From NCBI RefSeq assembly GCF_034009455.1, contig NZ_CP125380.1, positions 2,521,001 through 2,585,000 of the forward strand: a stretch of 64,000 nucleotides of DNA. Reading direction: 5' to 3'. Source of the stretch: Pseudomonas sp. P5_109. GTDB taxonomy: Bacteria > Pseudomonadota > Gammaproteobacteria > Pseudomonadales > Pseudomonadaceae. The notes under the pieces were generated by a model that ran no database searches, had not been told where the DNA came from, and saw only the letters and a list, made by a program, of their open reading frames with translations. Made by a program: the position numbers and the translations under genes. Below, one piece after another: positions 8,012 to 17,086 of the stretch; positions within the stretch are counted from its first letter, which is position 1, and each line of letters starts with the position of its first letter.

Positions 8012-9874
8012 TCAGAACGAGTAGGAGATGTTGCCGCTGATGAAATCGCGGTCAGTCATCAGGTTGTTGTCGCCGCCGCCCCAGTACTGCACCCACTGCA
8101 GGCCACCCTTCCAACGGTCGCGGTAGTTGAACAGCAAGGCGCTGGTCAGCGACTTGCGGCCCTCGACGAACGGCGATGCGTTCGGCGTGGTGCCGTTGAC
8201 GTCGTGGTAGAAGTCCAGCTGCGGCGTGAGGGTGATACCGCTACCGAACGCATTCGGGTAGTTGATGCCCATCTCGGCGACGTAGCCCCAGGAGGTTTTG
8301 TCCGGCAGTGAATAGTCCGGGAGCAGGTATGGCGTCTCGCCCGAGGTGTCCAGATCCGGATAGTGTGTGACGACCGCCTCGGCTAGCAGGAAGCCATCGG
8401 AGGCGCCCAGGCTCCTGGGAATGAAGCCCAGCGGGTCGCTGGCGGAGAAGCTGTAGACGGCATTCACATGTGCCTGCCATTTCTTCTCTTCGACATAGCC
8501 CTTGCTGACGCCGTTGTCGTACACGCTGAATTCATTGAACTGGCCGGTGAAGGCGGCGCCAAAGGGCACCAGGGGATCAATGCTCACGCTGTCGTTGGGC
8601 CGGTAGGACAGCTCCGCGCCGACAGCCACCGGTCCCACCATGGTGTTCATCGACAGGCCGAACAGATTCTTGTCTTCGCCGTAGTTGATGAAGTAGTTGT
8701 CGACCAGCAGGGTATCGGGGGAGCGGGTGGCCGTGTAGCCGACGAAGGGCAACTTGTCATGGTAGCGCTGGTAGAACACGCCGAACTCGGTCTCGATCTC
8801 CTCCGCCGTCCAGCGTAGGGCGATGCCGTACTGCCCACTGTTTTTCGCTTCACGCCTGCCGGCGTAGGGAATCGCCAGCCCCGTGGCGAACATCTGTTCG
8901 TCGCTCAGGCCGCTGATGCCTGGCGCGCCGCAGCGTCCCGTGGGCGTCAGGTCGGCGCAAGTCAGGCCGAGCAAGGGGCTGAAGACATTGTTGACGAAGC
9001 TGGTCGAGAGGTAGATCGGCAGATTGCCTTCACCCACCACATCGCTCCCCGAGTAGTAGGTGCCCACCGGGTCGATGCCATAGGCGTTCCACTTGAACTG
9101 GTAGTAGGCCTCAACGCTGAGGGTCTCGCTCAGCCCGAGGTTGAACGAAGCCATAGGTGCCGGGATGAACACCTCCTTCAATTGGGTGCCGGGGGTGTGG
9201 TAGTTCGCAAGGTTGATGGCGTTGATCTGGTTGATGCCACCGGTCACGAAGATTTCCTCGCCCCAGCTGATCACCTGGTTGCCGACCTTGACCTTGGCTG
9301 GCATCTCACCCAGGTCGAAACTCTTCGCCACCCAGAGGTCGAGCAACTCCAAGCGCTCGGTGGCTTCGCGCCTGGCGTCGTTGTCCAGGTCGGTGTTTCG
9401 GGTGTCATCCATCTTGAAGTCTTTCGCCCAGGCGACCCGGCCGAGTGCGCTCCAACCCTCACCGAGTTTCAAGCTCAACTCATGGTTGCCCTTGATCACC
9501 TGGGAGAAGACATCGTGCTTGTTGTAGTTGAGGTTGCCATCGTCAGCATTGCTGTAGCTGATATCGGCGTTGGCGTAGCCATTACCTTTGCTCAGATTGT
9601 AGAAGCGCCCGGTCTGAGTCTGGGTGCCGTTGTTACAGCCACCGCTGTCGCCGCCGAGGATATGGCAGTCCTGCGGCTCCAGGCGCTGAGCGAAGCCATA
9701 GGACAGACTCGAATCCAGGCTGCCGGATATCCCCGCGTCCGAGCCGAAGCGAAACGCGTGGCCCGGCGCGCTCCAGACCAGGCCGCAGGCCGCCATCATC
9801 ACCAGGGGCAGGTTGTTTTTGACACGCGGGAAGCCCGGCGCGGCAAGGGCCGCGCCTTTATTTTTGTTATGCAT
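8012..9874 (-). CDS. DUF1302 outer-membrane beta-barrel protein
   Basis: 620 residues with an N-terminal signal peptide (basic start, hydrophobic core ending near APGHAF) followed by a Gly/Asn/Tyr-rich sequence with alternating hydrophobic residues and a C-terminal Phe (ISYSF), as expected for an outer-membrane barrel. It matches the DUF1302 family (PF06980 from memory). AGGAAA precedes the ATG at 9874. DUF1302 proteins almost always neighbour DUF1329 proteins, as here (21 bp gap), often near pathways for hydrophobic or aromatic substrates. A pore or lipid-transfer role is inferred from this association. Confidence 0.9.
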   Translation of the reverse strand: MHNKNKGAALAAPGFPRVKNNLPLVMMAACGLVWSAPGHAFRFGSDAGISGSLDSSLSYGFAQRLEPQDCHILGGDSGGCNNGTQTQTGRFYNLSKGNGYANADISYSNADDGNLNYNKHDVFSQVIKGNHELSLKLGEGWSALGRVAWAKDFKMDDTRNTDLDNDARREATERLELLDLWVAKSFDLGEMPAKVKVGNQVISWGEEIFVTGGINQINAINLANYHTPGTQLKEVFIPAPMASFNLGLSETLSVEAYYQFKWNAYGIDPVGTYYSGSDVVGEGNLPIYLSTSFVNNVFSPLLGLTCADLTPTGRCGAPGISGLSDEQMFATGLAIPYAGRREAKNSGQYGIALRWTAEEIETEFGVFYQRYHDKLPFVGYTATRSPDTLLVDNYFINYGEDKNLFGLSMNTMVGPVAVGAELSYRPNDSVSIDPLVPFGAAFTGQFNEFSVYDNGVSKGYVEEKKWQAHVNAVYSFSASDPLGFIPRSLGASDGFLLAEAVVTHYPDLDTSGETPYLLPDYSLPDKTSWGYVAEMGINYPNAFGSGITLTPQLDFYHDVNGTTPNASPFVEGRKSLTSALLFNYRDRWKGGLQWVQYWGGGDNNLMTDRDFISGNISYSF

Positions 9875-9895
9875 GAGCTTTTCCTCAGGTCGGAC

Positions 9896-11260
9896 TTAAC
9901 GTTCGCCGCGGCGACGCAGTTCGTCGGAGTTGAACATCTTGTCGTTGACCCGGCCTTCGAGGCCTGCGGTCAGGTCGAGCACCTTGCCTTCCTGGGTAAA
10001 GCCGTCGGCGATGTAGCGACGGGCGATCAGGTCATAGCTGACGTACTCGATGGAGGTGCATGCCTGGATCTGTGGATTGGCCCAGACGCTGCCTTCCTGG
10101 GCACGCCAAAGATTGCCCTTGGCGTCGAACATATCGACGTGTAGCAATGCCCAGCTGTCCTCGTCGAAGTAGAACACCCGCTTGGCCAGGGAGTGGCGCT
10201 TGTCAGCTTTCACCGTTGCCTCCACCACCCAGACCCGGTGCTGCTCGTAACGCTGCACGTCACGATTGAGGTAGTCCTGACCGATCAACTGCTCATAGTT
10301 GTTCGACTTATCGACCAACTTGTAAGAGTTGTACGCAACAATCATTTCCTTTTTGCCGACCAGCTTGTAGTCGTAACGATCGAGCGCACCGGTGTACATA
10401 TTGATCTGGTCAACGTAGTAGAGGCTGTCGGAGCCAGCAATCGGGTTGTCGTAGGCAAAGGAGGGTGCGCGCCGCACGCGGCGTTGGCCAGGGAAGTAGA
10501 TCCAGGCATCCTGCGGCTTATCCAACTGCGCATGCACCAGGTACATCTCGCCTGCCCGGGACGAGGGTGAAAGCAGGTCATACATCAGCATGGCTTCGAT
10601 ATTGCCGGTATCTGCCGGGGCTTTTACGGCCGGGTCGTTATAGGGGTAGAACTCGTAGGATTTCTGCTCGACTTGCGTCAGCGTCCCCCCTTTGTCCCGC
10701 ATCAGAAACGCGGCATCGAATTGCCGACCCTTGGCGATGTAGCGCAATTTGTAGTTCCACATCGCCTCCACACCGCTGACTGGTAGCGGAAACGGAATCG
10801 CCTCGCCGGCCGCGGCTTCCAACTGCCAACCGTCAGCGCCAACCTTGCTCTGTGCGGCGAATTGTTTGGTGCGCTGCGCCACGGCGTCCGGGAAGGTGCA
10901 ACTGCGATGGGTCGGATAAACGTCCACGCGGTAGCCGGGATAGGCCTTGATCAGTTCAATCTGTCCGGCGGGCAACTTTGCCTGATGTTGAGCGAGATTC
11001 TGTGCATTGACGCTGAAAAGCACCTTGTCAGCCCCATAGGGGTCACCATGGCCGGGCTCCCAGCCAGCTGGGGCTCGGGTCAGGCCTCCCTCCCAGGCCG
11101 GGATGCTGCCATCCACGGTGCCAGCCCGCTCCGCACCGAAGGGGGTGAGTTGTTTGCCGAGTTGCTCCAGTTCAGCTGAAGTGGCCGCCTGTGCCGTGCT
11201 CAGGCCCCAGCATGCAAGCAGGGCGCTAAACAGCAAAGTCCGTTTGAACATGCTATTCAC
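9896..11260 (-). CDS. DUF1329 periplasmic LolA-like protein
   Basis: 454 residues. The GTG at 11260 was chosen because GGAGA lies about 7 bp upstream; an internal ATG three codons later has poorer spacing. A signal peptide ends around STAQAA. The body carries DUF1329 signatures such as GSIPAWEGG, WIYFPGQRRVRRAPSF and VWVVEATVK. The fold is thought to resemble LolA/LolB, which bind lipids in the periplasm. Together with DUF1302 (outer membrane) and MMPL (inner membrane) it would complete a pathway across the envelope. This role is inferred from context. Confidence 0.9.
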   Translation of the reverse strand: MNSMFKRTLLFSALLACWGLSTAQAATSAELEQLGKQLTPFGAERAGTVDGSIPAWEGGLTRAPAGWEPGHGDPYGADKVLFSVNAQNLAQHQAKLPAGQIELIKAYPGYRVDVYPTHRSCTFPDAVAQRTKQFAAQSKVGADGWQLEAAAGEAIPFPLPVSGVEAMWNYKLRYIAKGRQFDAAFLMRDKGGTLTQVEQKSYEFYPYNDPAVKAPADTGNIEAMLMYDLLSPSSRAGEMYLVHAQLDKPQDAWIYFPGQRRVRRAPSFAYDNPIAGSDSLYYVDQINMYTGALDRYDYKLVGKKEMIVAYNSYKLVDKSNNYEQLIGQDYLNRDVQRYEQHRVWVVEATVKADKRHSLAKRVFYFDEDSWALLHVDMFDAKGNLWRAQEGSVWANPQIQACTSIEYVSYDLIARRYIADGFTQEGKVLDLTAGLEGRVNDKMFNSDELRRRGER

Positions 11261-11339
11261 GAGGTGTCTCCTATTATTGTTAGAGGTCGGAGCGCAGGGC
11301 TGGGCGGCGTTCGCACAGCTTTCCAGCGGCGCCAGTGAA

Positions 11340-12257
11340 TCAGATAAACAGGGTTCGATTGGCTATCAGATAGTCGCGCAAGGCCATGGGAGGTCGACCG
11401 GTCAACTGCGCAAAGCTGTCGGTGACAGGAATGTCGAGGTAATCGCGGGTTTCATGCCGGAAGTAGGTCATGAGCAAATCAAAGGCCTCTCCGGTGGCGG
11501 TGCGCAGGGGCTGGTCATCGTCCACCATCGTGACCGGCTCACCGATCACTTCGCCCAGTAGCTCGGCGAGCTGGGTAAAGTCGATGCGCTCAGTGCCGGT
11601 AAGCAGATACTCGTGACCCACATGGAGAGCGGCATCGCTTGCCAGGATCCTGGCGGCGGCTGCGGCAACGTCGCACTCAGACAACCACAGGCGTGATGCA
11701 TGGGTGGCCTGCGGCATGGCCAGGCGCCGGTGTTGTTTAATCTCGGCAGCCAGGAACCAGGGCACATTGAACATCAGCCAACTGGCAACATTGAGGTAGG
11801 TCATGGGTAAGCCACTGGCATCAAATAGTGGCTTCGCGACAACCGAGAGGTTGGCCCCACAGCGGGTGGCCAGAATGTCCGGCTCCAATTGATCAGCCGT
11901 CAGCCCTGGCGGGAGGGAGATCAAACGCAGTACCTGGGCAACACAGCCGGCTTCCTGAATGGCGTTAATCAGGTTGGGGGTGACAATATTTTCGTCGGTG
12001 TAAAAATCCGGCGAGACAATAAACACCTTGTCTACGTCGGTAAAAGCGGCGGGCAGACTACCGGGGTCGTACCAGTCGGCCTTAAGTACTTCAGCCTGTG
12101 GATGCAGGGCACGCAGTAAATCGCACCCGGCGTCGCGGCTGCTGGTCAGACGTAAGTTTATAGCTGGGTATTTTACCGCCAGTGCTTGAGCGGTCAGTCC
12201 ACCAATATTTCCCGTGGCACCCAGAATGAGCACTCTGCTTGTTTTGTTCACAGTCAA
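11340..12257 (-). CDS. NmrA-like NAD(P)-binding protein (atypical SDR)
   Basis: About 305 residues with an N-terminal Rossmann motif VLILGATGNIG and no classical YxxxK, typical of NmrA/atypical short-chain dehydrogenases. Later segments (EYLLTGTERIDFTQLAELLGE) resemble the C-terminal part of the same group. Relatives act as redox sensors or as quinone/isoflavone-type reductases, so the substrate cannot be read from sequence. It is the first gene of the leftward operon (gap of 79 bp to DUF1329). The start may be TTG 12257 or GTG 12251; both follow AGGA with imperfect spacing. An element shared with the amine dehydrogenase promoter lies upstream at 12401. Confidence 0.85.
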   Translation of the reverse strand: MTVNKTSRVLILGATGNIGGLTAQALAVKYPAINLRLTSSRDAGCDLLRALHPQAEVLKADWYDPGSLPAAFTDVDKVFIVSPDFYTDENIVTPNLINAIQEAGCVAQVLRLISLPPGLTADQLEPDILATRCGANLSVVAKPLFDASGLPMTYLNVASWLMFNVPWFLAAEIKQHRRLAMPQATHASRLWLSECDVAAAAARILASDAALHVGHEYLLTGTERIDFTQLAELLGEVIGEPVTMVDDDQPLRTATGEAFDLLMTYFRHETRDYLDIPVTDSFAQLTGRPPMALRDYLIANRTLFI

Positions 12258-12624
12258 TAAGTCCTGATGATTGATTAAATATTCAGCCTTGCCGGTAACG
12301 ATGGAATGACCACTGACGCCCGCGCAAGTTGTAGTGGTGCATCAAGTCTCAATGCGCATTGCAACGTGTTGGTTCGATTATTTGTGTGGTTGTGGCGCAG
12401 GCGTTAGCCAAAAATCGCAGTGTTTACGATGTTTGAATTATTGCCGGGCGCACTTAACCGATGCTTCGGCGACATGTGTTGCGCGCGTGCAGAATTAGCG
12501 CCGGTCACTGAGTGCTCCAGCGCTATTATCCAATTGGTAAATAGCTTTATATTCAAAAGTATCGCACTGGGCGAAATGTTAGTGCACAGGAATAGCGGGC
12601 TGGTTAGTCAGGAGCAACATCACG
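12258..12624. other. Intergenic region upstream of the NmrA operon
   Basis: 367 bp without a supportable gene; a 90-codon frame at 12420-12692 overlaps the AraC gene and shows no family resemblance. It holds the promoter of the leftward operon and a 27-bp element at 12401-12427 (GCGTTAGCCAAAAATCGCAG, then TGTTTAC) similar to 13790-13814. Confidence 0.5.
12401..12427. promoter_or_regulatory. Candidate AraC-regulator site, copy 1
   Basis: GCGTTAGCCAA-A/T-rich-CGCA-TTTAC is nearly repeated at 13790-13814 upstream of the amine dehydrogenase operon. The two copies lie in the intergenic regions on either side of the AraC-type gene. Confidence 0.4.
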
Positions 12625-13626
12625 TTAACTGGCATAACGTCGGCGCGTCTCGGATGGCAGATCGCCGAACAGGCGCTTGTAATCTGCGCTGAAATGCGAC
12701 GGATGCCAAAATCCCCAGCGCGCAGCAATATCCAGCACGGAAGTCTGTGGCCCGCCAGACTTGATGTCCTGCCGCACATAGTTGAGTCGCAATGCGCGTA
12801 AGTAAGCCACTGCGGTCATGCCCAGGACGTCCTGGAATGCATATTCCAGGGTGCGTGAGCCAACTCCCAGGTAGTGACAAAGCCTGGCAATGGTGAAGCT
12901 CTCACCCTGGGGGTCGTGAAACAGGTATTCACGCGCCCGTGCAACCAGGGCATAGCGATGTTTGGGCATGGCGAATGCGCACAGTTTGTCGCCGTTGCCA
13001 AGCAACTTGAGCACTTGTGTGTAAATGGATTCAGTCAGTGAGTCCTGTGCATGCTGGTGCTGCAAGGCGCCTGGGTTGTTGAGCAGAACGGTCAGTACGG
13101 TTTGCAGAAATGTTTGCAGCTGCGCAGCCTGATCTGGCATGACTTTTAGAAAGGCCGTTTTATCAAGGCTGCGAGCGACATCGGCATCTTTGATTTGATC
13201 TGCATAGGCAGTGAAGACGTCAGTATCGAAGCTCAGGGTCAGCAAGTCGCTTGAATGTGCTGTGTAGTAGGTAAAGGTTTCATCCTCGGCAAAGCAGACG
13301 ATTTCCCGGTGATTGACTTCGGTGCCACTGAACAGGGCAGGTTGGGACAACGACAGCGGCAGGGCAATGGAGCGCGAATTGGCTTTGGTGGCGAACTTAA
13401 CGCACATGCGCTGGGAGGTGATTTCGCGAAACAGTTGCATGCCGGCAAAGCTCACCAGGCTGCAGCGTCCGGCAAAGAATCCGTTGCTCAACTGCTGGAC
13501 CTCGCTGGACCAGCCAGGCAGGGTCGCGCCATAGTCATCAACGTCATGCAGTTCTGCAACGCTGACGACGACGGGATCAGTCGCGATCAATGGAGTAGGG
13601 GAGCAAAGGCCGCCGCTGGTGTTCAC
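12625..13626 (-). CDS. AraC-family transcriptional regulator
   Basis: 333 residues. The C-terminal 100 carry two AraC-type HTH motifs (FTIARLCHYLGVGSRTLEYAF, then SVLDIAARWGFWHPSHFSADYKRLFG). The N-terminal part resembles the sensor domain of AraC regulators of the EutR/aromatic-catabolism kind. GTG 13626 was preferred because AAGGAG (plus-strand 13634-13639) lies 7 bp upstream; the TTG at 13632 is too close. It is divergent from the amine dehydrogenase operon, so it is the probable activator of that operon, and perhaps also of the leftward NmrA-DUF1329 operon, given the shared upstream element. Confidence 0.85.
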   Translation of the reverse strand: MNTSGGLCSPTPLIATDPVVVSVAELHDVDDYGATLPGWSSEVQQLSNGFFAGRCSLVSFAGMQLFREITSQRMCVKFATKANSRSIALPLSLSQPALFSGTEVNHREIVCFAEDETFTYYTAHSSDLLTLSFDTDVFTAYADQIKDADVARSLDKTAFLKVMPDQAAQLQTFLQTVLTVLLNNPGALQHQHAQDSLTESIYTQVLKLLGNGDKLCAFAMPKHRYALVARAREYLFHDPQGESFTIARLCHYLGVGSRTLEYAFQDVLGMTAVAYLRALRLNYVRQDIKSGGPQTSVLDIAARWGFWHPSHFSADYKRLFGDLPSETRRRYAS

Positions 13627-13789
13627 TGGCAATCTCCTTGGACAACATACGATTCCTGGCGGTTACTCCGCCGAGCACTAAGCGCCTTTATCCCATGCGG
13701 CGCGTATCACCACTACTCCTGTAATCGCCCATCGTGCTGAAAGTGCACTGACGATCGGTCTCGCGCAGCCTAAGCGATTGGCAGCGCCA

Positions 13790-13814
13790 GCGTTAGCCAA
13801 TAAACGCAATTTAC
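13790..13814. promoter_or_regulatory. Candidate AraC-regulator site, copy 2
   Basis: GCGTTAGCCAATAAACGCAA then TTTAC, matching 12401-12427. It lies about 180 bp upstream of the first gene of the amine dehydrogenase operon, within the 365-bp divergent gap 13627-13991. I see no gene in that gap. Confidence 0.4.
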
Positions 13815-13991
13815 TCTATGCGGATATTGGGTAACACCTGGCTGGGCGTTGATCTGACACTACGGCCATCAGGTTATTCCCGTTTGCCGAGGAGGCCGAT
13901 GACCTGCGCTGGCGCTGTTTAAGCCAGCCCATAGGCTGCAGTGCCGGTGGGTAATCAAATCCTCCCGGTCAAAACAAAAAGGACAGCGGCA

Positions 13992-14636
13992 ATGTCTAGC
14001 AGAGATATGATGATTTACGCGGCTGTTTCGTCCCTGGTGTGGGTCGGGTTTTATTACGGATACCGCTTTCTCAAGTTGAAAAACGATATGTTGGGCTACG
14101 AGTGGTTCTTTCTGGCCGTGTCTGCAACCAACGTGATTTTAGATAAGGCCGGTGTCTTTGAATTTTCCGCCTATGTCTGGCATTACCTGGATACGTTCTC
14201 AAAATTATTTGGTGTCACCGTTATTGGTGCCATCGGATTAATGAAAGTGACGCATAACTTTGAATTGTCCAAAGGTAAGGAGATTCTGGTTTTTGTCGTC
14301 GCGCTTGTTCTCAGTTACGGCTTTGAAACGCTGGACTTCATGCGGGCGGCATTGCCGGTCGCTTCAATGTTGGCAGCCGTACTCTTTTTAATCTTCTGCG
14401 GTTGTATCGTGCAGCAAGCATTCAAATACAAGCTGATCTTGCACGGCTGGTTGATGATCGTGCTTATCGTCCTGAATCTGTTTGTCGCCGCTATCCAGGA
14501 CTTCATGGTTCTGCCCAATGAAGACACTGCGGTGTTTTTCAATAAGTGGGTGATTGAAACCCTGGCCTGGTCGTTGATTTTTACAGAGATTTTCTATGTG
14601 TATCGCGCCCTGGCGCGCAAGAAGGGAATGGCATAG
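13992..14636 (+). CDS. Integral membrane protein leading the amine dehydrogenase operon
   Basis: 214 residues, nearly all hydrophobic, with about six to seven predicted TM helices (for example YAAVSSLVWVGFYYGY, EILVFVVALVLSYGF, LIVLNLFVAAIQDF). I do not recognise a functional family. As I recall it, the characterised aromatic amine dehydrogenase cluster of Alcaligenes faecalis also begins with an open reading frame ahead of aauB; whether this is its homologue needs a comparison. ATG 13992 was chosen over an earlier in-frame start at 13941. A role in maturation, or in transport of the amine or of electrons, is speculation from position. Confidence 0.8.
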   Translation: MSSRDMMIYAAVSSLVWVGFYYGYRFLKLKNDMLGYEWFFLAVSATNVILDKAGVFEFSAYVWHYLDTFSKLFGVTVIGAIGLMKVTHNFELSKGKEILVFVVALVLSYGFETLDFMRAALPVASMLAAVLFLIFCGCIVQQAFKYKLILHGWLMIVLIVLNLFVAAIQDFMVLPNEDTAVFFNKWVIETLAWSLIFTEIFYVYRALARKKGMA

Positions 14637-14713
14637 GCCCACCGTCATACACAGCGAGAAAACCCCGATCGCAGCCAACTTCAATAGCTTCTGGGTAGGT
14701 AGGTAATGTCGAT

Positions 14714-15928
14714 ATGTTCAAACGTTTAGCGTGCTATTTCATGCTGGGCACTTCACTGCAACTGCCCTTGGCACTGGCTGATATTGCGGTGGAGCAGGCC
14801 AGGGTCGAAACCCTGGCAGCCCATGACGGTCAGCATTGGTTCTGGGTATGGGGCAATCGAGCGCCGACGCAGCTCGATGGTCGAGCCTTTTTGTTCGATG
14901 ACAGCGGCAAGATGCTGGGCCAGCTTGATACCGGCTTCTGGTTCAACAGCCTGTTGCCTGCGCAGTCGCGTAATGAGTTGTTTTCCGTCGAAACCTATTT
15001 CAGTCGCGGCACCCGTGGAACCCGCAGCGATATGGTGACGGTCTATGACCCGTTGACCCTCGCGCCCAAACGGGAGATCCCGATTCCGTCCAAGCGCATC
15101 AACGCCTTGGGCAATACGGGTTTGAGTGTGTTGTCGGACGACGAGCGTTTTCTCCTGGTGCTCAATTTTACCCCGGCGCAGTCCATCAGTATCGTCGATC
15201 TGGATGCCGATCGTTTTGTCAGCGAGGTGGAGACACCCGGCTGCGCCTCGATCTATCCGGCCGGCAAGCGTGACTTCTATGCCATCTGCGGCGACGGCGG
15301 ATTTCTTCACCTGCGCCTGGGAGAACAAGGTCAGGTACTGATCCAGCAGCGCAGCAAACCGTTATTCGATCCGCTCAAGGATCTGCTGTCGACTTCGGCT
15401 TCGCGGATAGGTGACACCTGGTATTTCGTTTCTCGCGAAAGTCAGGTGTATGCCATTCAGATGGGCCCGGATCAGTTGCGCGTGTCCCGGCAGTGGTCGT
15501 TGCTTAGCGGGGATGAGCGCAAGGACGACTGGCGCATGAGCGGCATTCAGCACACCGCCGTACATGCAGCGAGCGGCCGATTGTTCGTGTTGATGCACCA
15601 AGGCGGGCCAGACACCTTCCAGGAACCGGGCACCGAAGTCTGGGTCTTCGATGCGAACCAGGGCAAAAAAATCCAGACCATCAAACTGGCGGAGCAGAGC
15701 ATCTCTATCGGCGTCAGTCCCGGCGTCCAGCCACGACTTTACAGCGTGGACTGGGTGCTGCAGATGCCCTGGCTGGCCAGTGCCTGGATTTATTTAACCG
15801 AGGGCCAGGATGGTGTGCTGCGTCGTCTGCAGCAGGACATCAATCTTTACGATGTCGAGAGCGGTGCGCACCTGCGCACCATCACCGGGCTGCCTTATGG
15901 ATATCTGAACATGGTGCTGCCATGGTGA
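14714..15928 (+). CDS. aauB: Aromatic/aralkylamine dehydrogenase heavy (alpha) chain
   Basis: 404 residues with a Sec signal peptide (ending near LPLALA) and a seven-bladed beta-propeller of the amine dehydrogenase heavy-chain family (MauB/AauB). Conserved-looking segments include HWFWVWGNRAPTQLDGRAF, GFWFNSLL, the Cys pair in ETPGCASIYP...AICGDGG, and LMHQGGPDTFQEPGTEVWVF. The heavy chain forms an alpha2-beta2 complex with the TTQ-bearing light chain in the periplasm and shapes the substrate channel. The gene overlaps aauE by 7 bp. Assignment to AADH rather than methylamine dehydrogenase rests on the gene order and on the absence of amicyanin, mauF and mauG. Confidence 0.9.
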   Translation: MFKRLACYFMLGTSLQLPLALADIAVEQARVETLAAHDGQHWFWVWGNRAPTQLDGRAFLFDDSGKMLGQLDTGFWFNSLLPAQSRNELFSVETYFSRGTRGTRSDMVTVYDPLTLAPKREIPIPSKRINALGNTGLSVLSDDERFLLVLNFTPAQSISIVDLDADRFVSEVETPGCASIYPAGKRDFYAICGDGGFLHLRLGEQGQVLIQQRSKPLFDPLKDLLSTSASRIGDTWYFVSRESQVYAIQMGPDQLRVSRQWSLLSGDERKDDWRMSGIQHTAVHAASGRLFVLMHQGGPDTFQEPGTEVWVFDANQGKKIQTIKLAEQSISIGVSPGVQPRLYSVDWVLQMPWLASAWIYLTEGQDGVLRRLQQDINLYDVESGAHLRTITGLPYGYLNMVLPW

Positions 15929-16467
15929 TCGGCCTGCTCGGCGAACCGGTCTGGTTGACCGCCATAAGTGTCGGCATGGCCCTGCTGCTGGGGGCTGCAG
16001 GCTGGCACAAATTACGCGACACGCTTGGGTTCAAGGCGGTGTTGCAGAGCTATGACGTGCTTGCGCAAGGGTTGGTTCGTCCAGTTGCCTTGCTGTTGCC
16101 ATGGCTTGAGATAGGCACCGCCGGCGGGTTGCTGGCTTTCCGGCAGCCCTTCGTTGTGTGGCTCGCGGCGGCGTTGTTGCTGACCTATGCGCTTGCAATG
16201 GCGCAGAGCCTGTTGCAGGGCCGGCGCATTGCCGACTGCGGTTGCCAGGCAGGCGCCCGCCGCCAGGCAGTCAGTTGGCCATTGGTATGGCGCAACCTGA
16301 TTCTCATGCTCCTCACCCTGAATCTGCTGCTGCCGCCGAGCGGCCGCATCCTGGTTTTCTACGATTGGCTGGTGATTGGCTGCGTGGTGCTTACCGGCAG
16401 CGCCTTCTACCTTCTGGCCAATACCCTGATTGCCAACCAAAACTCTGCCCGAGAACTCTCTCTATGA
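15922..16467 (+). CDS. aauE: MauE/AauE-type membrane protein for light-chain maturation
   Basis: 181 residues, four or more TM helices, MauE family (related to DoxX and VKOR-like proteins). A CxC motif (RIADCGCQAGARR) sits near residue 110. MauE and MauD are needed to form the many disulfides of the light chain in known systems. The start overlaps aauB and the stop overlaps aauD (ATGA), so translation is probably coupled. Confidence 0.85.
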   Translation: MVIGLLGEPVWLTAISVGMALLLGAAGWHKLRDTLGFKAVLQSYDVLAQGLVRPVALLLPWLEIGTAGGLLAFRQPFVVWLAAALLLTYALAMAQSLLQGRRIADCGCQAGARRQAVSWPLVWRNLILMLLTLNLLLPPSGRILVFYDWLVIGCVVLTGSAFYLLANTLIANQNSARELSL

Positions 16468-17060
16468 TTGAAGCACTGGTTGTTGCCATTAGCCTTTCCT
16501 GGTTGGCCATCATCGGTTTGTTGGTGACGGTGCTGGCCCTGACCCGGCAAATTGGTCTGCTGCACGAACGCATCCGCCCGGTAGGGGCGCTGTCGCTGGG
16601 CAAGGTGATCAAGGTCGGGGATGAGGCGCCAGTCTTCAATCTGCCGAGCCTGACCGGCGGTGCATTGAGTCTGGCTGGCGTCGATGCTGGCGGACTCTCG
16701 ACACTGCTGTTCTTCCTTTCGCCGACGTGCCCGGTGTGCAAGACCTTGCTGCCGGTGCTCAAGTCGGCCCAGGCAAAGGAACGTGCCTGGCTGCGCGTGA
16801 TCCTGGCCAGTGATGGTGACGAAGCCGAACAGTTGTCCTTCATTCGGCGTGAAGGGCTGAATGAGTTTGCGTATTTGCTCTCTCCCGAGGTTGGCATGGC
16901 TTACCAGATCGCCAAGCTGCCCTATGGGGTGTTGATTGATGCCTCGGGCAAGGTGACCGCACACGGCCTGATCAATACCCGCGAACATCTGGACAGCCTG
17001 TTCGAGGCGAAAAGCCTCGGCTACGCCACGGTTCAACAATTTCATGCGGCACATGGCTGA
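16464..17060 (+). CDS. aauD: MauD/AauD thioredoxin-like maturation protein
   Basis: 198 residues. One N-terminal TM anchor (LSWLAIIGLLVTVLALT) is followed by a periplasmic thioredoxin/peroxiredoxin-like domain with a CPVC active site (PTCPVCKTLLP near residue 95). ATG 16464 overlaps the aauE stop as ATGA; the open frame extends further upstream inside aauE but has no family resemblance there. It probably isomerises disulfides of the light chain before TTQ formation. Confidence 0.88.
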   Translation: MIEALVVAISLSWLAIIGLLVTVLALTRQIGLLHERIRPVGALSLGKVIKVGDEAPVFNLPSLTGGALSLAGVDAGGLSTLLFFLSPTCPVCKTLLPVLKSAQAKERAWLRVILASDGDEAEQLSFIRREGLNEFAYLLSPEVGMAYQIAKLPYGVLIDASGKVTAHGLINTREHLDSLFEAKSLGYATVQQFHAAHG

Positions 17061-17086
17061 GTTGCCAGGCACACGCATCGAGGACA

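Noticed and set aside
12420..12692. 90-codon plus-strand frame in the AraC/NmrA gap
   Set aside because: It overlaps the AraC coding region, has no ribosome site and no resemblance to known proteins.
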